From an uncultured Peptostreptococcaceae bacterium (GTDB lineage: Bacteria; Bacillota; Clostridia; Peptostreptococcales; Anaerovoracaceae), in contig CAJOKT010000007.1 of assembly GCA_905235115.1 (NCBI GenBank), forward strand, positions 1-63,655: a DNA stretch of 63,655 bases. Reading direction: 5' to 3'. Of this stretch, positions 8,507-16,823 are shown one piece after another. The translations under genes were made by a program, and so were the position numbers. Position 1 is the stretch's first letter. Each line of letters begins with the position of its first letter. The notes beneath the pieces are model-generated. The model made no database searches. It was not told the origin of the DNA and was given only the letters and a program-made list of their open reading frames with translations.

Positions 8507-10483
8507 CTAGTTTACGGATGTGCCGTCCTCGGAATCGGTGGTCACGGTGTAAAGTTTGCCATCTTCTCCCGCGTAAAGGATCATTCCGCAGGACTCCAGG
8601 CCTCTCAGCGTCCTGGGCTTCAGGTTGGCGACTACCACCACCTTCTTTCCCAGCATCTCTTCGGGTGTGAAGCTCTCCGCAACGCCGGAGATCACCTGAC
8701 GCACCTCGGTTCCCATCTTCACCTGAAATACCAGAAGCTTGTCAGCCTTGGGGTGCTTTTCAGCCTTGATGATGGTGCCCACTCTAAGATCGATCTTGTC
8801 GAAGTCATCGAACTCGATGGGGTCCTTGAGTTTGAGGGGAACGGAGTTCAGGATGGCCTTTTCCACGGGATCCGTCACGGATCCCATTGCCTTCTTTCTG
8901 TCTGTCTCCTCAGCGATCTCGTTGAGTTCCGCCAGTTCCTTATCGATGTCAAGTCTGGGGAAAAGCGCGCTGCCGCGCCTGACCTGTTCGCCGTTCATCA
9001 TGAAGAACTCCCCTGCGTCATCCCACCGGACATCGGCGCAACAAAGTCCCAGCTGCTTCCTGATCTCATCGGATGAGGTGTGCATGAAGGGATAGATCAG
9101 CACGGACACTATCCTCAGGGTCTCTGCCAGATGGTTCATGACGGTTTCAAGTTCGGCCTTCCTGGTCTCATCTTTTGCCAGTATCCAGGGGGTCTTCTCG
9201 TCGATATACTTGTTGGCTCTCCTCACCACCTGCCAGATGGATTCCAGAGCCATGTTGAAGGAGAACTGATCCATCTCATGCTCCACCTTTTCACGGCAGG
9301 ATGTGGCCATATCTTCCAGCTCCTGATCGATGTCATCGTGGGTCTGTGATGCGGGGACGTAACCTCCGCAGTATTTTTCTATCATGGAAACGGTCCTGGA
9401 AAGAAGATTTCCAAGGTCGTTTGCAAGGTCATAATTTATCCTCTTGAGAAGCACCTCGTTGGTAAAGTTTCCGTCCTGTCCGAAGGTGTACTCTCTTAAG
9501 AGAAAATACTTGAGGGCGTCGATGCCGTAGCGCTGGATCAGGATCACAGGATCCACCACGTCCTTGCCTTTAAGGGCCTTGGACTTGGAGACCTTCTCTC
9601 CGCCCAGCAGCAGCCATCCGTGTCCCAGCACCTTCCTGGGAAGGGGAAGACCTGCTGACATCAGCATCGCGGGCCAGAGCACCGCATGGAATCTTACGAT
9701 CTCCTTACCCACCAGATGAACGTCTGCAGGCCAGTACTTCACGTACTGCTCTGTGTCATCCGGTCCGCCGAGGGCCGTGACGTAGTTGGAAAGAGCGTCC
9801 ACCCAGACATACATCACGTGCTTTGGATCGTTTGGTACGGGGATCCCCCAGTCGAAGGTGCATCTTGAGATGCAGGTGTCCTCCAGACCTTTCTCTATGA
9901 ATCCCCTCATCTCGTTCCTTCTGGTCTCGGGCTCCAGGAACTCGGGATGCTCGTCATAAAGCTTTAGCACCTTGTCCGCATAGGCTGAAAGTCTGAAGAA
10001 ATACGCGTCCTCGGACATCTTCTTCACGGGGCGCCCGCAGTCGGGGCAGTTGCCGTTCACAAGCTGCTTTTCCGTCCAGTATGACTCGCAGTCTCTGCAG
10101 TAAAGTCCCTCGTACTTGCCAAGATAGATGTCGCCGTTATCGTACATCCTCTGCCAGATCTTTTGCGCCTGCTTCATGTGTCTGGGCTCCGTGGTCCTGA
10201 TGAAATCGTCATAGGAGATCTCCATGGTCTTCCACAGATCCTTGATGCCCGCTACGACTTCGTCCACGTAGGCCTGGGGGCTCACACCCTTCTCGTCGGC
10301 CTTGGCCTGGATCTTCTGACCGTGCTCGTCGGTCCCGGTCAGGAAGTGAACGTCGTAGCCCTGAAGGCGCTTGAAGCGGGCCATGGCGTCGGCCATGACC
10401 GTGCAGTATGTGTGCCCAATGTGCAGGTTCGAGCTGGGATAATATATAGGTGTAGTGATGTAATATGTTCCTTTCTCCTGCAT
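8507..10483 (-). CDS. metG: Methionyl-tRNA synthetase
   Basis: This 658-residue class I synthetase charges tRNA-Met. It shows HIGH at residues 21-24, a zinc knuckle with two CxxC pairs (CRDC and CPDC, about 127-148), VSKSK near residue 300 as the KMSKS equivalent, an anticodon-binding helical domain, and a C-terminal OB-fold tRNA-binding domain from about residue 555 (LRVGTI, HPKADKL, RQVISG, NLKPRTLRG). It is the long, Bacillus-like form with appended domain. GAGG precedes the ATG by eight bases. The stop of a 58-residue membrane peptide lies one base upstream of the start. Confidence 0.97.
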   Translation of the reverse strand: MQEKGTYYITTPIYYPSSNLHIGHTYCTVMADAMARFKRLQGYDVHFLTGTDEHGQKIQAKADEKGVSPQAYVDEVVAGIKDLWKTMEISYDDFIRTTEPRHMKQAQKIWQRMYDNGDIYLGKYEGLYCRDCESYWTEKQLVNGNCPDCGRPVKKMSEDAYFFRLSAYADKVLKLYDEHPEFLEPETRRNEMRGFIEKGLEDTCISRCTFDWGIPVPNDPKHVMYVWVDALSNYVTALGGPDDTEQYVKYWPADVHLVGKEIVRFHAVLWPAMLMSAGLPLPRKVLGHGWLLLGGEKVSKSKALKGKDVVDPVILIQRYGIDALKYFLLREYTFGQDGNFTNEVLLKRINYDLANDLGNLLSRTVSMIEKYCGGYVPASQTHDDIDQELEDMATSCREKVEHEMDQFSFNMALESIWQVVRRANKYIDEKTPWILAKDETRKAELETVMNHLAETLRIVSVLIYPFMHTSSDEIRKQLGLCCADVRWDDAGEFFMMNGEQVRRGSALFPRLDIDKELAELNEIAEETDRKKAMGSVTDPVEKAILNSVPLKLKDPIEFDDFDKIDLRVGTIIKAEKHPKADKLLVFQVKMGTEVRQVISGVAESFTPEEMLGKKVVVVANLKPRTLRGLESCGMILYAGEDGKLYTVTTDSEDGTSVN

Positions 10484-10484
10484 C

Positions 10485-10661
10485 TTATTCCTCGTCCTCC
10501 TTCTCGGTGGCTTCCGGGAATAAGGTGCTCATGATCATGTTGGTCCCGGCTACCAGCGCCACGCCGGCTGCCAGACCCAGGGCCAGAAGCCCGGTGATTG
10601 CTTTCCCTACGTTATTCGGTGTGATGTTCTCGCCTTCGGCCATAGTTCTTCCTACTTTCAT
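10485..10661 (-). CDS. Small membrane peptide upstream of metG
   Basis: A 58-residue reading frame with a strong GAGGAGG seven bases before its ATG fills the gap between the cytidylate-kinase-like gene and metG. It starts two bases after the stop of the former and ends one base before the metG start. The product begins MKVGRTMAEGE, has one hydrophobic segment rich in Gly, Leu and Ala (about residues 20-45), and an acidic tail (EATEKEDEE). I do not recognise a family. Tight packing and the ribosome site argue that it is real; its role is unknown. Confidence 0.7.
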   Translation of the reverse strand: MKVGRTMAEGENITPNNVGKAITGLLALGLAAGVALVAGTNMIMSTLFPEATEKEDEE

Positions 10662-10662
10662 G

Positions 10663-11292
10663 CTATGCCTCCTCTATGTATTTTCTTTTTTCAACGTAAT
10701 CGGCTATGAGCTCCGCCGCCTCCTGCTCGGTGATGTAGCTGGAATTGATGCAGAGGTTGTAATTTTTCACGTCTCCGTACTTGTATTCAGTGTGATAGTT
10801 GTAGTAGTTGGCTCTGGCCTTGTCCACGGCCAGCACAGCGTTTTTTGCGCCGTCCGGATCTTCGCCGTATTCCGTTACGGCCCGCCTTATCCTGTCCTCC
10901 AGGTCACCATAGATGAAAACATTGGTGACCCCGGGCTTGTCCTTTAAGACATAGTCCGCGCAGCGCCCGATGATGACGCCTTCCTCGGAGGAACCGATCT
11001 CCTGGATCACCCTGTACTGGGCCAGGAAAAGTCTGTCGTTCACAGACAGGTCCTTGTTGACCCCGCCTGCCCCCTCGGTGAAGCTCAAGGCTGATGCGAG
11101 ACTGTATGCGAAGCCTGACCTGGCCTTCATCTCGGCCCCCTCCACCACCTCTCTGGAGTAGCCGCTTTCCTCAACGGCCATGTCGATTATTTCCTTGTCA
11201 TAAAACGGTACGTGGAGGATCTCCGCAAGGAGTTTGCCTATGGTGCGTCCGCCTGAGCCGTACTGTCTTGATATGGTCACTAATTTTTTCAT
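10663..11292 (-). CDS. Cytidylate kinase-like protein
   Basis: The 209-residue P-loop protein starts KKLVTISRQYGSGGRTIG, the hallmark of the cytidylate-kinase-like (AAK6/Cytidylate_kin2) family, followed by PFYDKEIID and GRCADYVL. True CMP kinases have a different loop; the substrate of this family is not settled. I placed the start at the ATG at 11292, six bases after AGGAGG; a GTG directly before it is less likely. It heads the minus-strand metG run and diverges from deoC. Confidence 0.85.
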   Translation of the reverse strand: MKKLVTISRQYGSGGRTIGKLLAEILHVPFYDKEIIDMAVEESGYSREVVEGAEMKARSGFAYSLASALSFTEGAGGVNKDLSVNDRLFLAQYRVIQEIGSSEEGVIIGRCADYVLKDKPGVTNVFIYGDLEDRIRRAVTEYGEDPDGAKNAVLAVDKARANYYNYHTEYKYGDVKNYNLCINSSYITEQEAAELIADYVEKRKYIEEA

Positions 11293-11354
11293 CACGCGCC
11301 TCCTGCTGCTGAAGACTGTTTTTACGGTCGATGCACAAACTTCTTCAATATATT

Positions 11355-11383
11355 ATTTTATCCCAATACCCCTCCATATTCAA
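11355..11383 (-). promoter_or_regulatory. Promoter of the cytidylate-kinase-like/metG run
   Basis: On the minus strand TTGAAT (11378-11383) and TAAAAT (11355-11360) are spaced by 17 bases, about 60 bases upstream of the ATG at 11292. Confidence 0.6.
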
Positions 11384-11403
11384 GTATAAACTGAGCGAAT
11401 ACC

Positions 11404-11466
11404 TTGTGGACCCGACCCCTCCTGTGCTATAATGATGATGCAAAAAACTGCAGCCCCCCGGGCTGC
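11404..11466 (+). promoter_or_regulatory. deoC promoter and 5' leader hairpin
   Basis: TTGTGG (11404-11409) and an extended -10 (TGC before TATAAT, 11428-11433) are spaced by 18 bases. The predicted transcript begins near 11440 and immediately forms a hairpin (GCAGCCC, three-base loop, GGGCTGC; 11450-11466). Such 5' stem-loops can protect mRNA. On the opposite strand the same hairpin is followed by six T residues and would act as a terminator, but no minus-strand gene feeds into it. Confidence 0.55.
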
Positions 11467-11491
11467 GTAAGCGATAAAAGAGGACACTGAA

Positions 11492-12169
11492 ATGACAGAA
11501 CTTAAGAAACCACTGAACAAATATTTTGATCACACTCTTCTGAAGCCTGAAGCCACCAATGAGCAGATCGACATGCTTTGTGCCGAGGCCAGAGAGCACG
11601 ACTTTTTCTCTGTCTGCGTCAACACATGCTATGTGGCAAGATGCTATGACAACTTAAAGGGCTCCGACGTCAAGGTTGCAGCCGTAGTCGGCTTTCCTCT
11701 TGGCGCATGCCTCACCGAGGCCAAGGCTTACGAGACCAGGGAAGCCTTCATGAACGGTGCTTCCGAAGTGGACATGGTGCTGAACGTGGGCAAGTTCAAG
11801 TCCGGAGACTACGACTATATTAGGGACGACATCAAAGCCGTGGTCCAGGCTGCGTCCATGTTCAACGGCATCGTGAAGGTGATCCTTGAGACCTGCCTCC
11901 TCACAAAGGAAGAGATCGCGGAGGCCTGCAAGCTCTCTCTTGAAGGCGGCGCCCAGTTTGTAAAGACCTCCACCGGCTTCTCCACAGGCGGCGCCACCGC
12001 CGAAGATGTGGCCATCATGCGCGGGACCGTGGGATCGAGAGCCCAGGTAAAAGCTTCCGGCGGCATCAGAGACCTTAAGACTTGCCTTGAGATGATCGAA
12101 GCCGGGGCAGACCGCATCGGCGCATCAGCATCAGTGAAGATAATGGAGGAATTTGAGAATGAGCACTAA
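11492..12169 (+). CDS. deoC: Deoxyribose-phosphate aldolase
   Basis: The 225-residue TIM-barrel aldolase splits 2-deoxyribose-5-phosphate to acetaldehyde and glyceraldehyde-3-phosphate in deoxynucleoside catabolism. It has DHTLLKPEA near the N terminus, VVGFPLGA, EVDMVLNVG, the Schiff-base lysine in FVKTSTGF (about residue 155) and VKASGGIRD with the second active lysine. Length is standard. AAAGAGG lies eight bases before the ATG. No other deo genes (deoA, deoB, deoD) flank it; a small membrane protein overlaps its 3' end. Confidence 0.97.
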   Translation: MTELKKPLNKYFDHTLLKPEATNEQIDMLCAEAREHDFFSVCVNTCYVARCYDNLKGSDVKVAAVVGFPLGACLTEAKAYETREAFMNGASEVDMVLNVGKFKSGDYDYIRDDIKAVVQAASMFNGIVKVILETCLLTKEEIAEACKLSLEGGAQFVKTSTGFSTGGATAEDVAIMRGTVGSRAQVKASGGIRDLKTCLEMIEAGADRIGASASVKIMEEFENEH

Positions 12170-12335
12170 GACCAAATATCTTCTTCAGGGACTGTTCTTC
12201 TTCATACTGGCAGCCTTATGCCTCTATGCCCGGCTCACGGGCCAGGCGACATGGATCCGGAGATTCACCATTGTGGGCACGGTTCTGTCCGCCGTGATCG
12301 GGATCATCTACATAAAGAACGCGTTTAAGAAGTAG
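12159..12335 (+). CDS. Small two-helix membrane protein
   Basis: The ATG at 12159 lies inside the last codons of deoC and has GGAGG nine bases upstream, so the gene is translationally coupled to deoC. The 58-residue product has two hydrophobic helices (about residues 9-24 and 35-52) and a basic C terminus. No family is recognised. A TTG six bases upstream is a weaker alternative start. Confidence 0.65.
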   Translation: MSTKTKYLLQGLFFFILAALCLYARLTGQATWIRRFTIVGTVLSAVIGIIYIKNAFKK

Positions 12336-12354
12336 CCGTTCCGCAAAATATCCG

Positions 12355-12373
12355 CCCCGCGCCGCGCGCGGGG
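12355..12373 (+). terminator. GC-rich hairpin after the deoC operon
   Basis: CCCCGCGC and GCGCGGGG arms around a three-base loop, followed by CTTCCTT. It is probably the first of two stop signals for the deoC transcript. Confidence 0.55.
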
Positions 12374-12389
12374 CTTCCTTATGGTCTGA

Positions 12390-12413
12390 AGCGCCGGCCG
12401 GGCCGGCGCTTTT
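12390..12413 (+). terminator. Second deoC-operon terminator
   Basis: An almost perfect palindrome (AGCGCCGGCC facing GGCCGGCGCT) followed by TTTTGC. Only 17 bases after the first hairpin. Confidence 0.6.
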
Positions 12414-12456
12414 GCATTGCGTCAGGCGGGCAGCGGAACTCCTTCTTAATGGCCTT

Positions 12457-12860
12457 TATCCCAGATCAAGGACTATGCGTTTTAGGATCACACTTTTGCC
12501 TTGCTAGGTATCCTGCAGCAGGGGCTGCGCATTGTGGGATCACACTTTTACCTTGCTCGGTATCCTGCAGCAGGGGCTGCGCATTGTGGGATCACACTTT
12601 TTGCCTTGCTAGGTATCCTGCAGCAGGGGCTGCGCATTGTGGGATCACACTTTTTGCCTTGCTCGGTATCCTGCAGCAAGGGCTGCGCATTTTAGGATAA
12701 GTTTTCTGCAAAAAAATTTATCCTATAGCAGGGGTTACGTGTTTTAGGATAACAATTAGGGGAAAAAACAGTATCCTGGAAGTTGGGCTACCCATTCCAG
12801 GATAATTATTTGGATTTATTCGTTATCCTGCAGCAAGGGCTGCGCATTTCAGGATCACTG
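12457..12860. repeat. Array of about eight 52-53 bp hairpin-forming repeats
   Basis: TATCC landmarks recur at 12457, 12509, 12561, 12614, 12667, 12719, 12772 and 12824, a period of 52-53 bp. Each unit reads TATCCTGCAGCAGGGGCTGC, then GCATT-N-TAGGAT, then a variable 16-17 base segment before the next TATCC. Units 2-4 are nearly identical (CACACTTTTTGCCTTGCT in the variable part); the first, fifth and sixth are diverged. GCAGC and GCTGC form one hairpin, and AGGATAA with the next TTATCCT forms another. The array lies between the convergent deoC and hydrogenase transcripts and contains no gene I would support. Confidence 0.85.
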
Positions 12861-12913
12861 TCCCGCAGGATCACTGTCCCGCAGGATCACTGTCCCGCAG
12901 GATCACTGTCCCA
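12850..12913. repeat. Four tandem copies of a 16 bp repeat
   Basis: CAGGATCACTGTCCCG is repeated with exact 16 bp period at 12850, 12866, 12882 and 12898; the last copy ends CCCA. The unit seems derived from the AGGATCAC edge of the preceding larger repeat, amplified by slippage. Confidence 0.9.
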
Positions 12914-12929
12914 CAGCATCCCGGCCCAC

Positions 12930-12960
12930 GCAAAAAGCGGCCGGTCCGGGCCGGCCGCTT
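12930..12960 (-). terminator. Terminator of the hydrogenase operon
   Basis: On the minus strand a perfect 10 bp stem (AAGCGGCCGG facing CCGGCCGCTT) is followed by TTTTTGCG, 15 bases after the hydrogenase stop. Confidence 0.8.
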
Positions 12961-12974
12961 CAGCATTGCGGTAT

Positions 12975-14753
12975 TTAACCGAAAAGGTATGTTTTCCTGG
13001 GGTCTTCAAGGGCTTCCTTATCGAAGTGCATCTCCATATCCCAGTCCTTGACCTCGGTGTGGAGATACTTGTGGGACATTTCCGAAAGAGGTGCGCCGAG
13101 GAAGTCCTGATAGAGCTCAATGACCGTAGGATTCTCGTGGGAGAATCTGATATCATTGACGTCGTCCAGAGAGTAGAGGATGCCGGCTCTCTCTGAAGCC
13201 TTTTCCTCACCGTCTCTGAAGGGCTGTCCGCCGCCGCCTACGCAGCCGCCCGGGCAGGCCATGACCTCGACGAAATCGTAGTGTTCCTCACCGGAGTTGA
13301 TTGCTTCCACCAGCCTGCGGACGTTGCCCAGACCGGACACGATGGCTACGTTCAGTTCCTGTCCCGCAAGATTGAAAGTGGCCTCTCTCCATCCTCCGGA
13401 GCCTCTGACCTGTGAAAATGCGTCGGGATCCGGGTTGGAACCGGTTGCCAGATAGTATGCGCTTCTGAGAGCCGCCTCCATTACGCCGCCTGTGGACCCG
13501 AAGATCACGCCGGCGCCGGAGCCCTCTCCGAACACCTTGTCGAAAGGCATATCTTCCAGTTCGTAGGGTTCGATTCCGTCGGAACGGATGATGCGGTCGA
13601 TCTCTCTCGTGGTGAGCACCAGGTCAACGTCAGTGCCGTGACCTGAATCCTGTTCCTCCACCAGAGTTCTCTCGTATTTTTTGCAGGTGCAAGGCATGAC
13701 AGAAACGGAGTATATCTTGTCGGGATCGATTCCGAGGCGCTTGGCCATGTAGGTCTTGGCCATGGTGCCGAACATCTGCTGAGGTGATTTGGCCGTTGAA
13801 AGATTGGGCAAAAGATCCGGTGACTGTGTCTTTGCATATCTCACCCAGGCCGGGCAGCAGGATGTGAACATAGGCCACTGGTATTTATCCCTGTTGTTCA
13901 GCCTGTGGAGGAATTCGGATCCTTCCTCCATGATGGTCAGGTCGGCGCTGAGTGTGGTGTCGAACACGTAGTCCACGCCGATCCTCTTAAGGGCGCAGAC
14001 CAGTTTTCCCAGAGTTGCTTCCTTTACACCCAGTCCGATCTGTTCGCCCCAAGCGGTCCTTACCGCGGGAGCGATCTGCAGAAGGACGATCTTCTCCGGG
14101 TCTGCGATAGCTCTCTGGAGCCTGAGACGGTCGTCGCATTCTCTCAAAGCTCCCACCGGGCAGTGAGTTACGCACTGGCCGCAGAGTGTGCAGTCGCTCA
14201 GGTCGATCCTCTTGTTGTCTCTTACACCGATGGTAGTCCTGTAGCCTGTGCCCAGGATTGTCCAGACGCCCATGCCCTGGACCTTGTCGCAGATCTGAAC
14301 GCATCTCATGCACTTGATGCACTTGGAGGCGTCTCTTACGATGGGAAGTTCTCTGGACCAGTTCATCTTTTCAGCTGTGTTGCTGTAGTCCGGGATCAAA
14401 AGACCCAGGTCATTGGCCAGACTCTGCAGAGTGCAGTTTCCTGACTTTAAGCAGTACGGGCAGTTGGCCTTGTGGTCGGAGAGGATCAGCTCCACATTGA
14501 TCCTTCTGGCCCAGCGTACCCTGGGACTGTTGGTCCTGATGACCATGCCCTCCACCACCTGTGTGTTGCATGCGGTGGCAAGCTTGTCGATGCCCTCTAC
14601 CTCTACCACGCAAACACGGCATGCTCCGATGTCATTCACGTCCTTCAGATAGCAGAGATGGGGGATCTTGATGCCGACTTCATCGGCAGCCTGCATTATT
14701 GTAGTGCCATCAGGCACGGCGATCTTCTGACCGTCTATGGTTAAATTTACCAC
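12975..14753 (-). CDS. [FeFe] hydrogenase catalytic subunit
   Basis: The 592-residue protein has the CpI-like modular layout. A [2Fe-2S] domain holds Cys 34, 45, 48 and 62; a His-Cys [4Fe-4S] site has His 94 and Cys 98, 101, 107; two classical [4Fe-4S] sites lie at 145-155 and 188-198. The H-cluster motifs are TSCCPAW (297-303), MPCTCKKYE (353-361) and MACPGGCVGGGG (498-509), all intact. It reduces protons or oxidises hydrogen in the cytoplasm. The start is GTG with GGAGG eight bases upstream, overlapping the upstream gene by seven bases, so both subunits are made together. Maturases HydEFG are not in the window. Confidence 0.96.
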   Translation of the reverse strand: MVNLTIDGQKIAVPDGTTIMQAADEVGIKIPHLCYLKDVNDIGACRVCVVEVEGIDKLATACNTQVVEGMVIRTNSPRVRWARRINVELILSDHKANCPYCLKSGNCTLQSLANDLGLLIPDYSNTAEKMNWSRELPIVRDASKCIKCMRCVQICDKVQGMGVWTILGTGYRTTIGVRDNKRIDLSDCTLCGQCVTHCPVGALRECDDRLRLQRAIADPEKIVLLQIAPAVRTAWGEQIGLGVKEATLGKLVCALKRIGVDYVFDTTLSADLTIMEEGSEFLHRLNNRDKYQWPMFTSCCPAWVRYAKTQSPDLLPNLSTAKSPQQMFGTMAKTYMAKRLGIDPDKIYSVSVMPCTCKKYERTLVEEQDSGHGTDVDLVLTTREIDRIIRSDGIEPYELEDMPFDKVFGEGSGAGVIFGSTGGVMEAALRSAYYLATGSNPDPDAFSQVRGSGGWREATFNLAGQELNVAIVSGLGNVRRLVEAINSGEEHYDFVEVMACPGGCVGGGGQPFRDGEEKASERAGILYSLDDVNDIRFSHENPTVIELYQDFLGAPLSEMSHKYLHTEVKDWDMEMHFDKEALEDPRKTYLFG

Positions 14754-16600
14754 TGTTCATACCTCCCTCCTCTGAAGGCACCGTAACCGTGATAGTCACA
14801 GCGCAGACATCTTGAGCACTCCTGCATGGCTTCTTCGAAGCTCTTGGGTTCCTCGACCTCGTCGAAGTCCTTGTCGCGCTCTCTTGCGAATCTTTCCTTA
14901 AGTTCGACTCTTCCTGTGGGAATGTCGTCCTTGTGGTCGGGAAGAGGTATCTCTATATCCACTGACATCTGGTGGTTGTACCCCAGATATGTGTCGATGT
15001 TGGCTGCTGCTACTTTGCCTGCAGCGATGGCGTTGATGACCGTGGAAGGTCCTGTCACGCAGTCTCCTCCGGCGAACACGCCCTTGATCTGGCTGATCAT
15101 GGCGTTGTCCCCTGCCAGAATGTTTCCTCTGGATACGGGAACTCCGAACTCCTCGAACATCTGAGAATCCGTAGCCTGTCCTACCGCTGAGATTATTATG
15201 TCGCAGGGGATCCTGACCTCGGGCTTGTCAGCTCTGAGAGGTGCAGGTCTTCCGGACTTGTCCATGGGACCTACCATCTGGGGCTGAGCAATGAGGGCCT
15301 TGACGTGGCCTTCCTTATCGGTCTCGATCCTGGCGGGTGCCAGCATCTGGACAAGCTCGCAGCCCTCTGCGATGGCTCCTGCCACCTCTGCAGGAAGAGC
15401 AGTCATATCCTGCTGCCTCCTTCTGTAGACGATGGTCACTTCGGAAGCTCCAAGTCTCTTGGATGTTCTTGCAACGTCCATGGCCACGTTTCCTCCGCCG
15501 ATGATGGCGACAGACTTGTCCTTGAAGTCGGGAAGCTTGTTGTCTCCTATGCCTCTCAGCATCTCAACTGCGGGGATAACTCCCTTGGACATCTCTCCCT
15601 CGATGCCCAGCATCTTTGCGCCGTGGGAACCGATGGCAATATATACTGCGTCGAATTCTTCCTTGATCTTCTTCATGAAGTCGATATCGCTTATGTCGCA
15701 GTTTGTCTCCACCTCAACACCTGCTGAAAGTATGGCGTTGATGTCCCAGTCCAGCCTGGTCCTGGGGAGTCTGTAATTGGGGATGCCGTATCTCAGCATG
15801 CCGCCCAGCTGCTCTCTCTTCTCGAAGATCTTGGGCTTGTGTCCCATGACTGCCAGGTAGTAGGCAGCGGTAAGGCCCGAGGGGCCTCCACCGATGATGG
15901 CGACCTTCTTTCCGGTATCGTCCATTTTCTCGTGAATGGGAACGACCTCCGAGCAGTTGTCAGCTGCGAATCTCTTGATGCCTCTGATGTTGATGGGAGC
16001 ATCGATGAGATTTCTCCTGCACCTCATCTCGCAGGGGTGCTCGCAGATCAGAGCGCAGACTGTGGGGAACGGGTTATCCTTCCTGATGAGCTTGATGGCG
16101 TCGTCGTACCTCTGGTGCTTCACGAGAGCCACATAGCCGGGGATGTCCACGTTGGCAGGGCATGTCCTCATGCAGGGTACAGGCTGTGAAGCCTCTCTGA
16201 TCTTGGGGCTGCAGGTATTATACTTGATATGATATTCGTAGTCTTCTCTGAATTCCTTCAGTCCTCTGAGCACCATCTTGGCAGCCTCGGTGCCTATGGC
16301 GCAGTCAGCAGTCTCCGCGATGGTCTTCGCGGTCCTCTCCAGGATCGCCAGGTCATAGATGTCGCATGTTTCATCAAGATCCAGTATTCGGTTCAACATG
16401 AGCTGCATCTGGCCTAAGCCTACTCTGCAGGGAACGCATTTCCCGCAGGACTGGGAGTGGGACAGCATCAGAAATGACGCCGTGAGACTTACCGGGCACT
16501 GGCCAACGGGACTGGCGACGATTCTTCTCTCCAGATCGCTGTAGATGCCGGCGACAGTTTTTTGCACCTCATCCTGGGACCTCAAAAAAAGTCTGTCCAA
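14747..16600 (-). CDS. NuoF-tail/GltD-type flavoprotein, hydrogenase partner
   Basis: This 617-residue fusion starts with the iron-sulfur tail of NuoF/HydB subunits (SCGKCVPCR, Cys 52, 55, 58 with Cys 100). It continues as a glutamate-synthase small-subunit (GltD) module with Cys-rich [4Fe-4S] binding region (about 130-200), FAD motif GGGPSG (237-242) and a second dinucleotide motif GGGNVAMD near 367. The flavin and NADH-binding core of HydB is missing, so pyridine nucleotide chemistry would be done by the GltD part, probably with NADPH or NADH. It is the first gene of the hydrogenase operon. Start is TTG with AAAGGAG upstream. A role linking NAD(P)H to the hydrogenase, perhaps with ferredoxin bifurcation, is inferred. 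Confidence 0.85.
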   Translation of the reverse strand: MDRLFLRSQDEVQKTVAGIYSDLERRIVASPVGQCPVSLTASFLMLSHSQSCGKCVPCRVGLGQMQLMLNRILDLDETCDIYDLAILERTAKTIAETADCAIGTEAAKMVLRGLKEFREDYEYHIKYNTCSPKIREASQPVPCMRTCPANVDIPGYVALVKHQRYDDAIKLIRKDNPFPTVCALICEHPCEMRCRRNLIDAPINIRGIKRFAADNCSEVVPIHEKMDDTGKKVAIIGGGPSGLTAAYYLAVMGHKPKIFEKREQLGGMLRYGIPNYRLPRTRLDWDINAILSAGVEVETNCDISDIDFMKKIKEEFDAVYIAIGSHGAKMLGIEGEMSKGVIPAVEMLRGIGDNKLPDFKDKSVAIIGGGNVAMDVARTSKRLGASEVTIVYRRRQQDMTALPAEVAGAIAEGCELVQMLAPARIETDKEGHVKALIAQPQMVGPMDKSGRPAPLRADKPEVRIPCDIIISAVGQATDSQMFEEFGVPVSRGNILAGDNAMISQIKGVFAGGDCVTGPSTVINAIAAGKVAAANIDTYLGYNHQMSVDIEIPLPDHKDDIPTGRVELKERFARERDKDFDEVEEPKSFEEAMQECSRCLRCDYHGYGAFRGGRYEQW

Positions 16601-16744
16601 TTGTTATATCTCCTTTCACAGCAATTAAACACTTTGATAAAATTCAGCCGATTTATTAAAACATATTTTTGCGCTTATTTCAATGTGTTGAAGGCATAAA
16701 AAACGCATAATTCATGTACAAAATTCAATACTTGAAACAATTTG

Positions 16745-16773
16745 TGTTTACCCTTCGATTTTGGGTGTATAAT
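16745..16773 (+). promoter_or_regulatory. Promoter of the binding-lipoprotein gene
   Basis: A perfect TATAAT at 16768-16773 has TGTTTA 17 bases upstream (16745-16750). Transcription would start about 45 bases before the ATG, leaving room for the AAGGAG ribosome site. Confidence 0.55.
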
Positions 16774-16823
16774 ATGTGCTGTTCGGATGTTTTTTGCAAA
16801 AGAATATATAAGGAGATATAACA

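Noticed and set aside
12457-12860. Possible CRISPR array
   Set aside because: The period is regular, but the segments between repeats are nearly identical in several units, the repeat is not of CRISPR type, and no cas genes are near.
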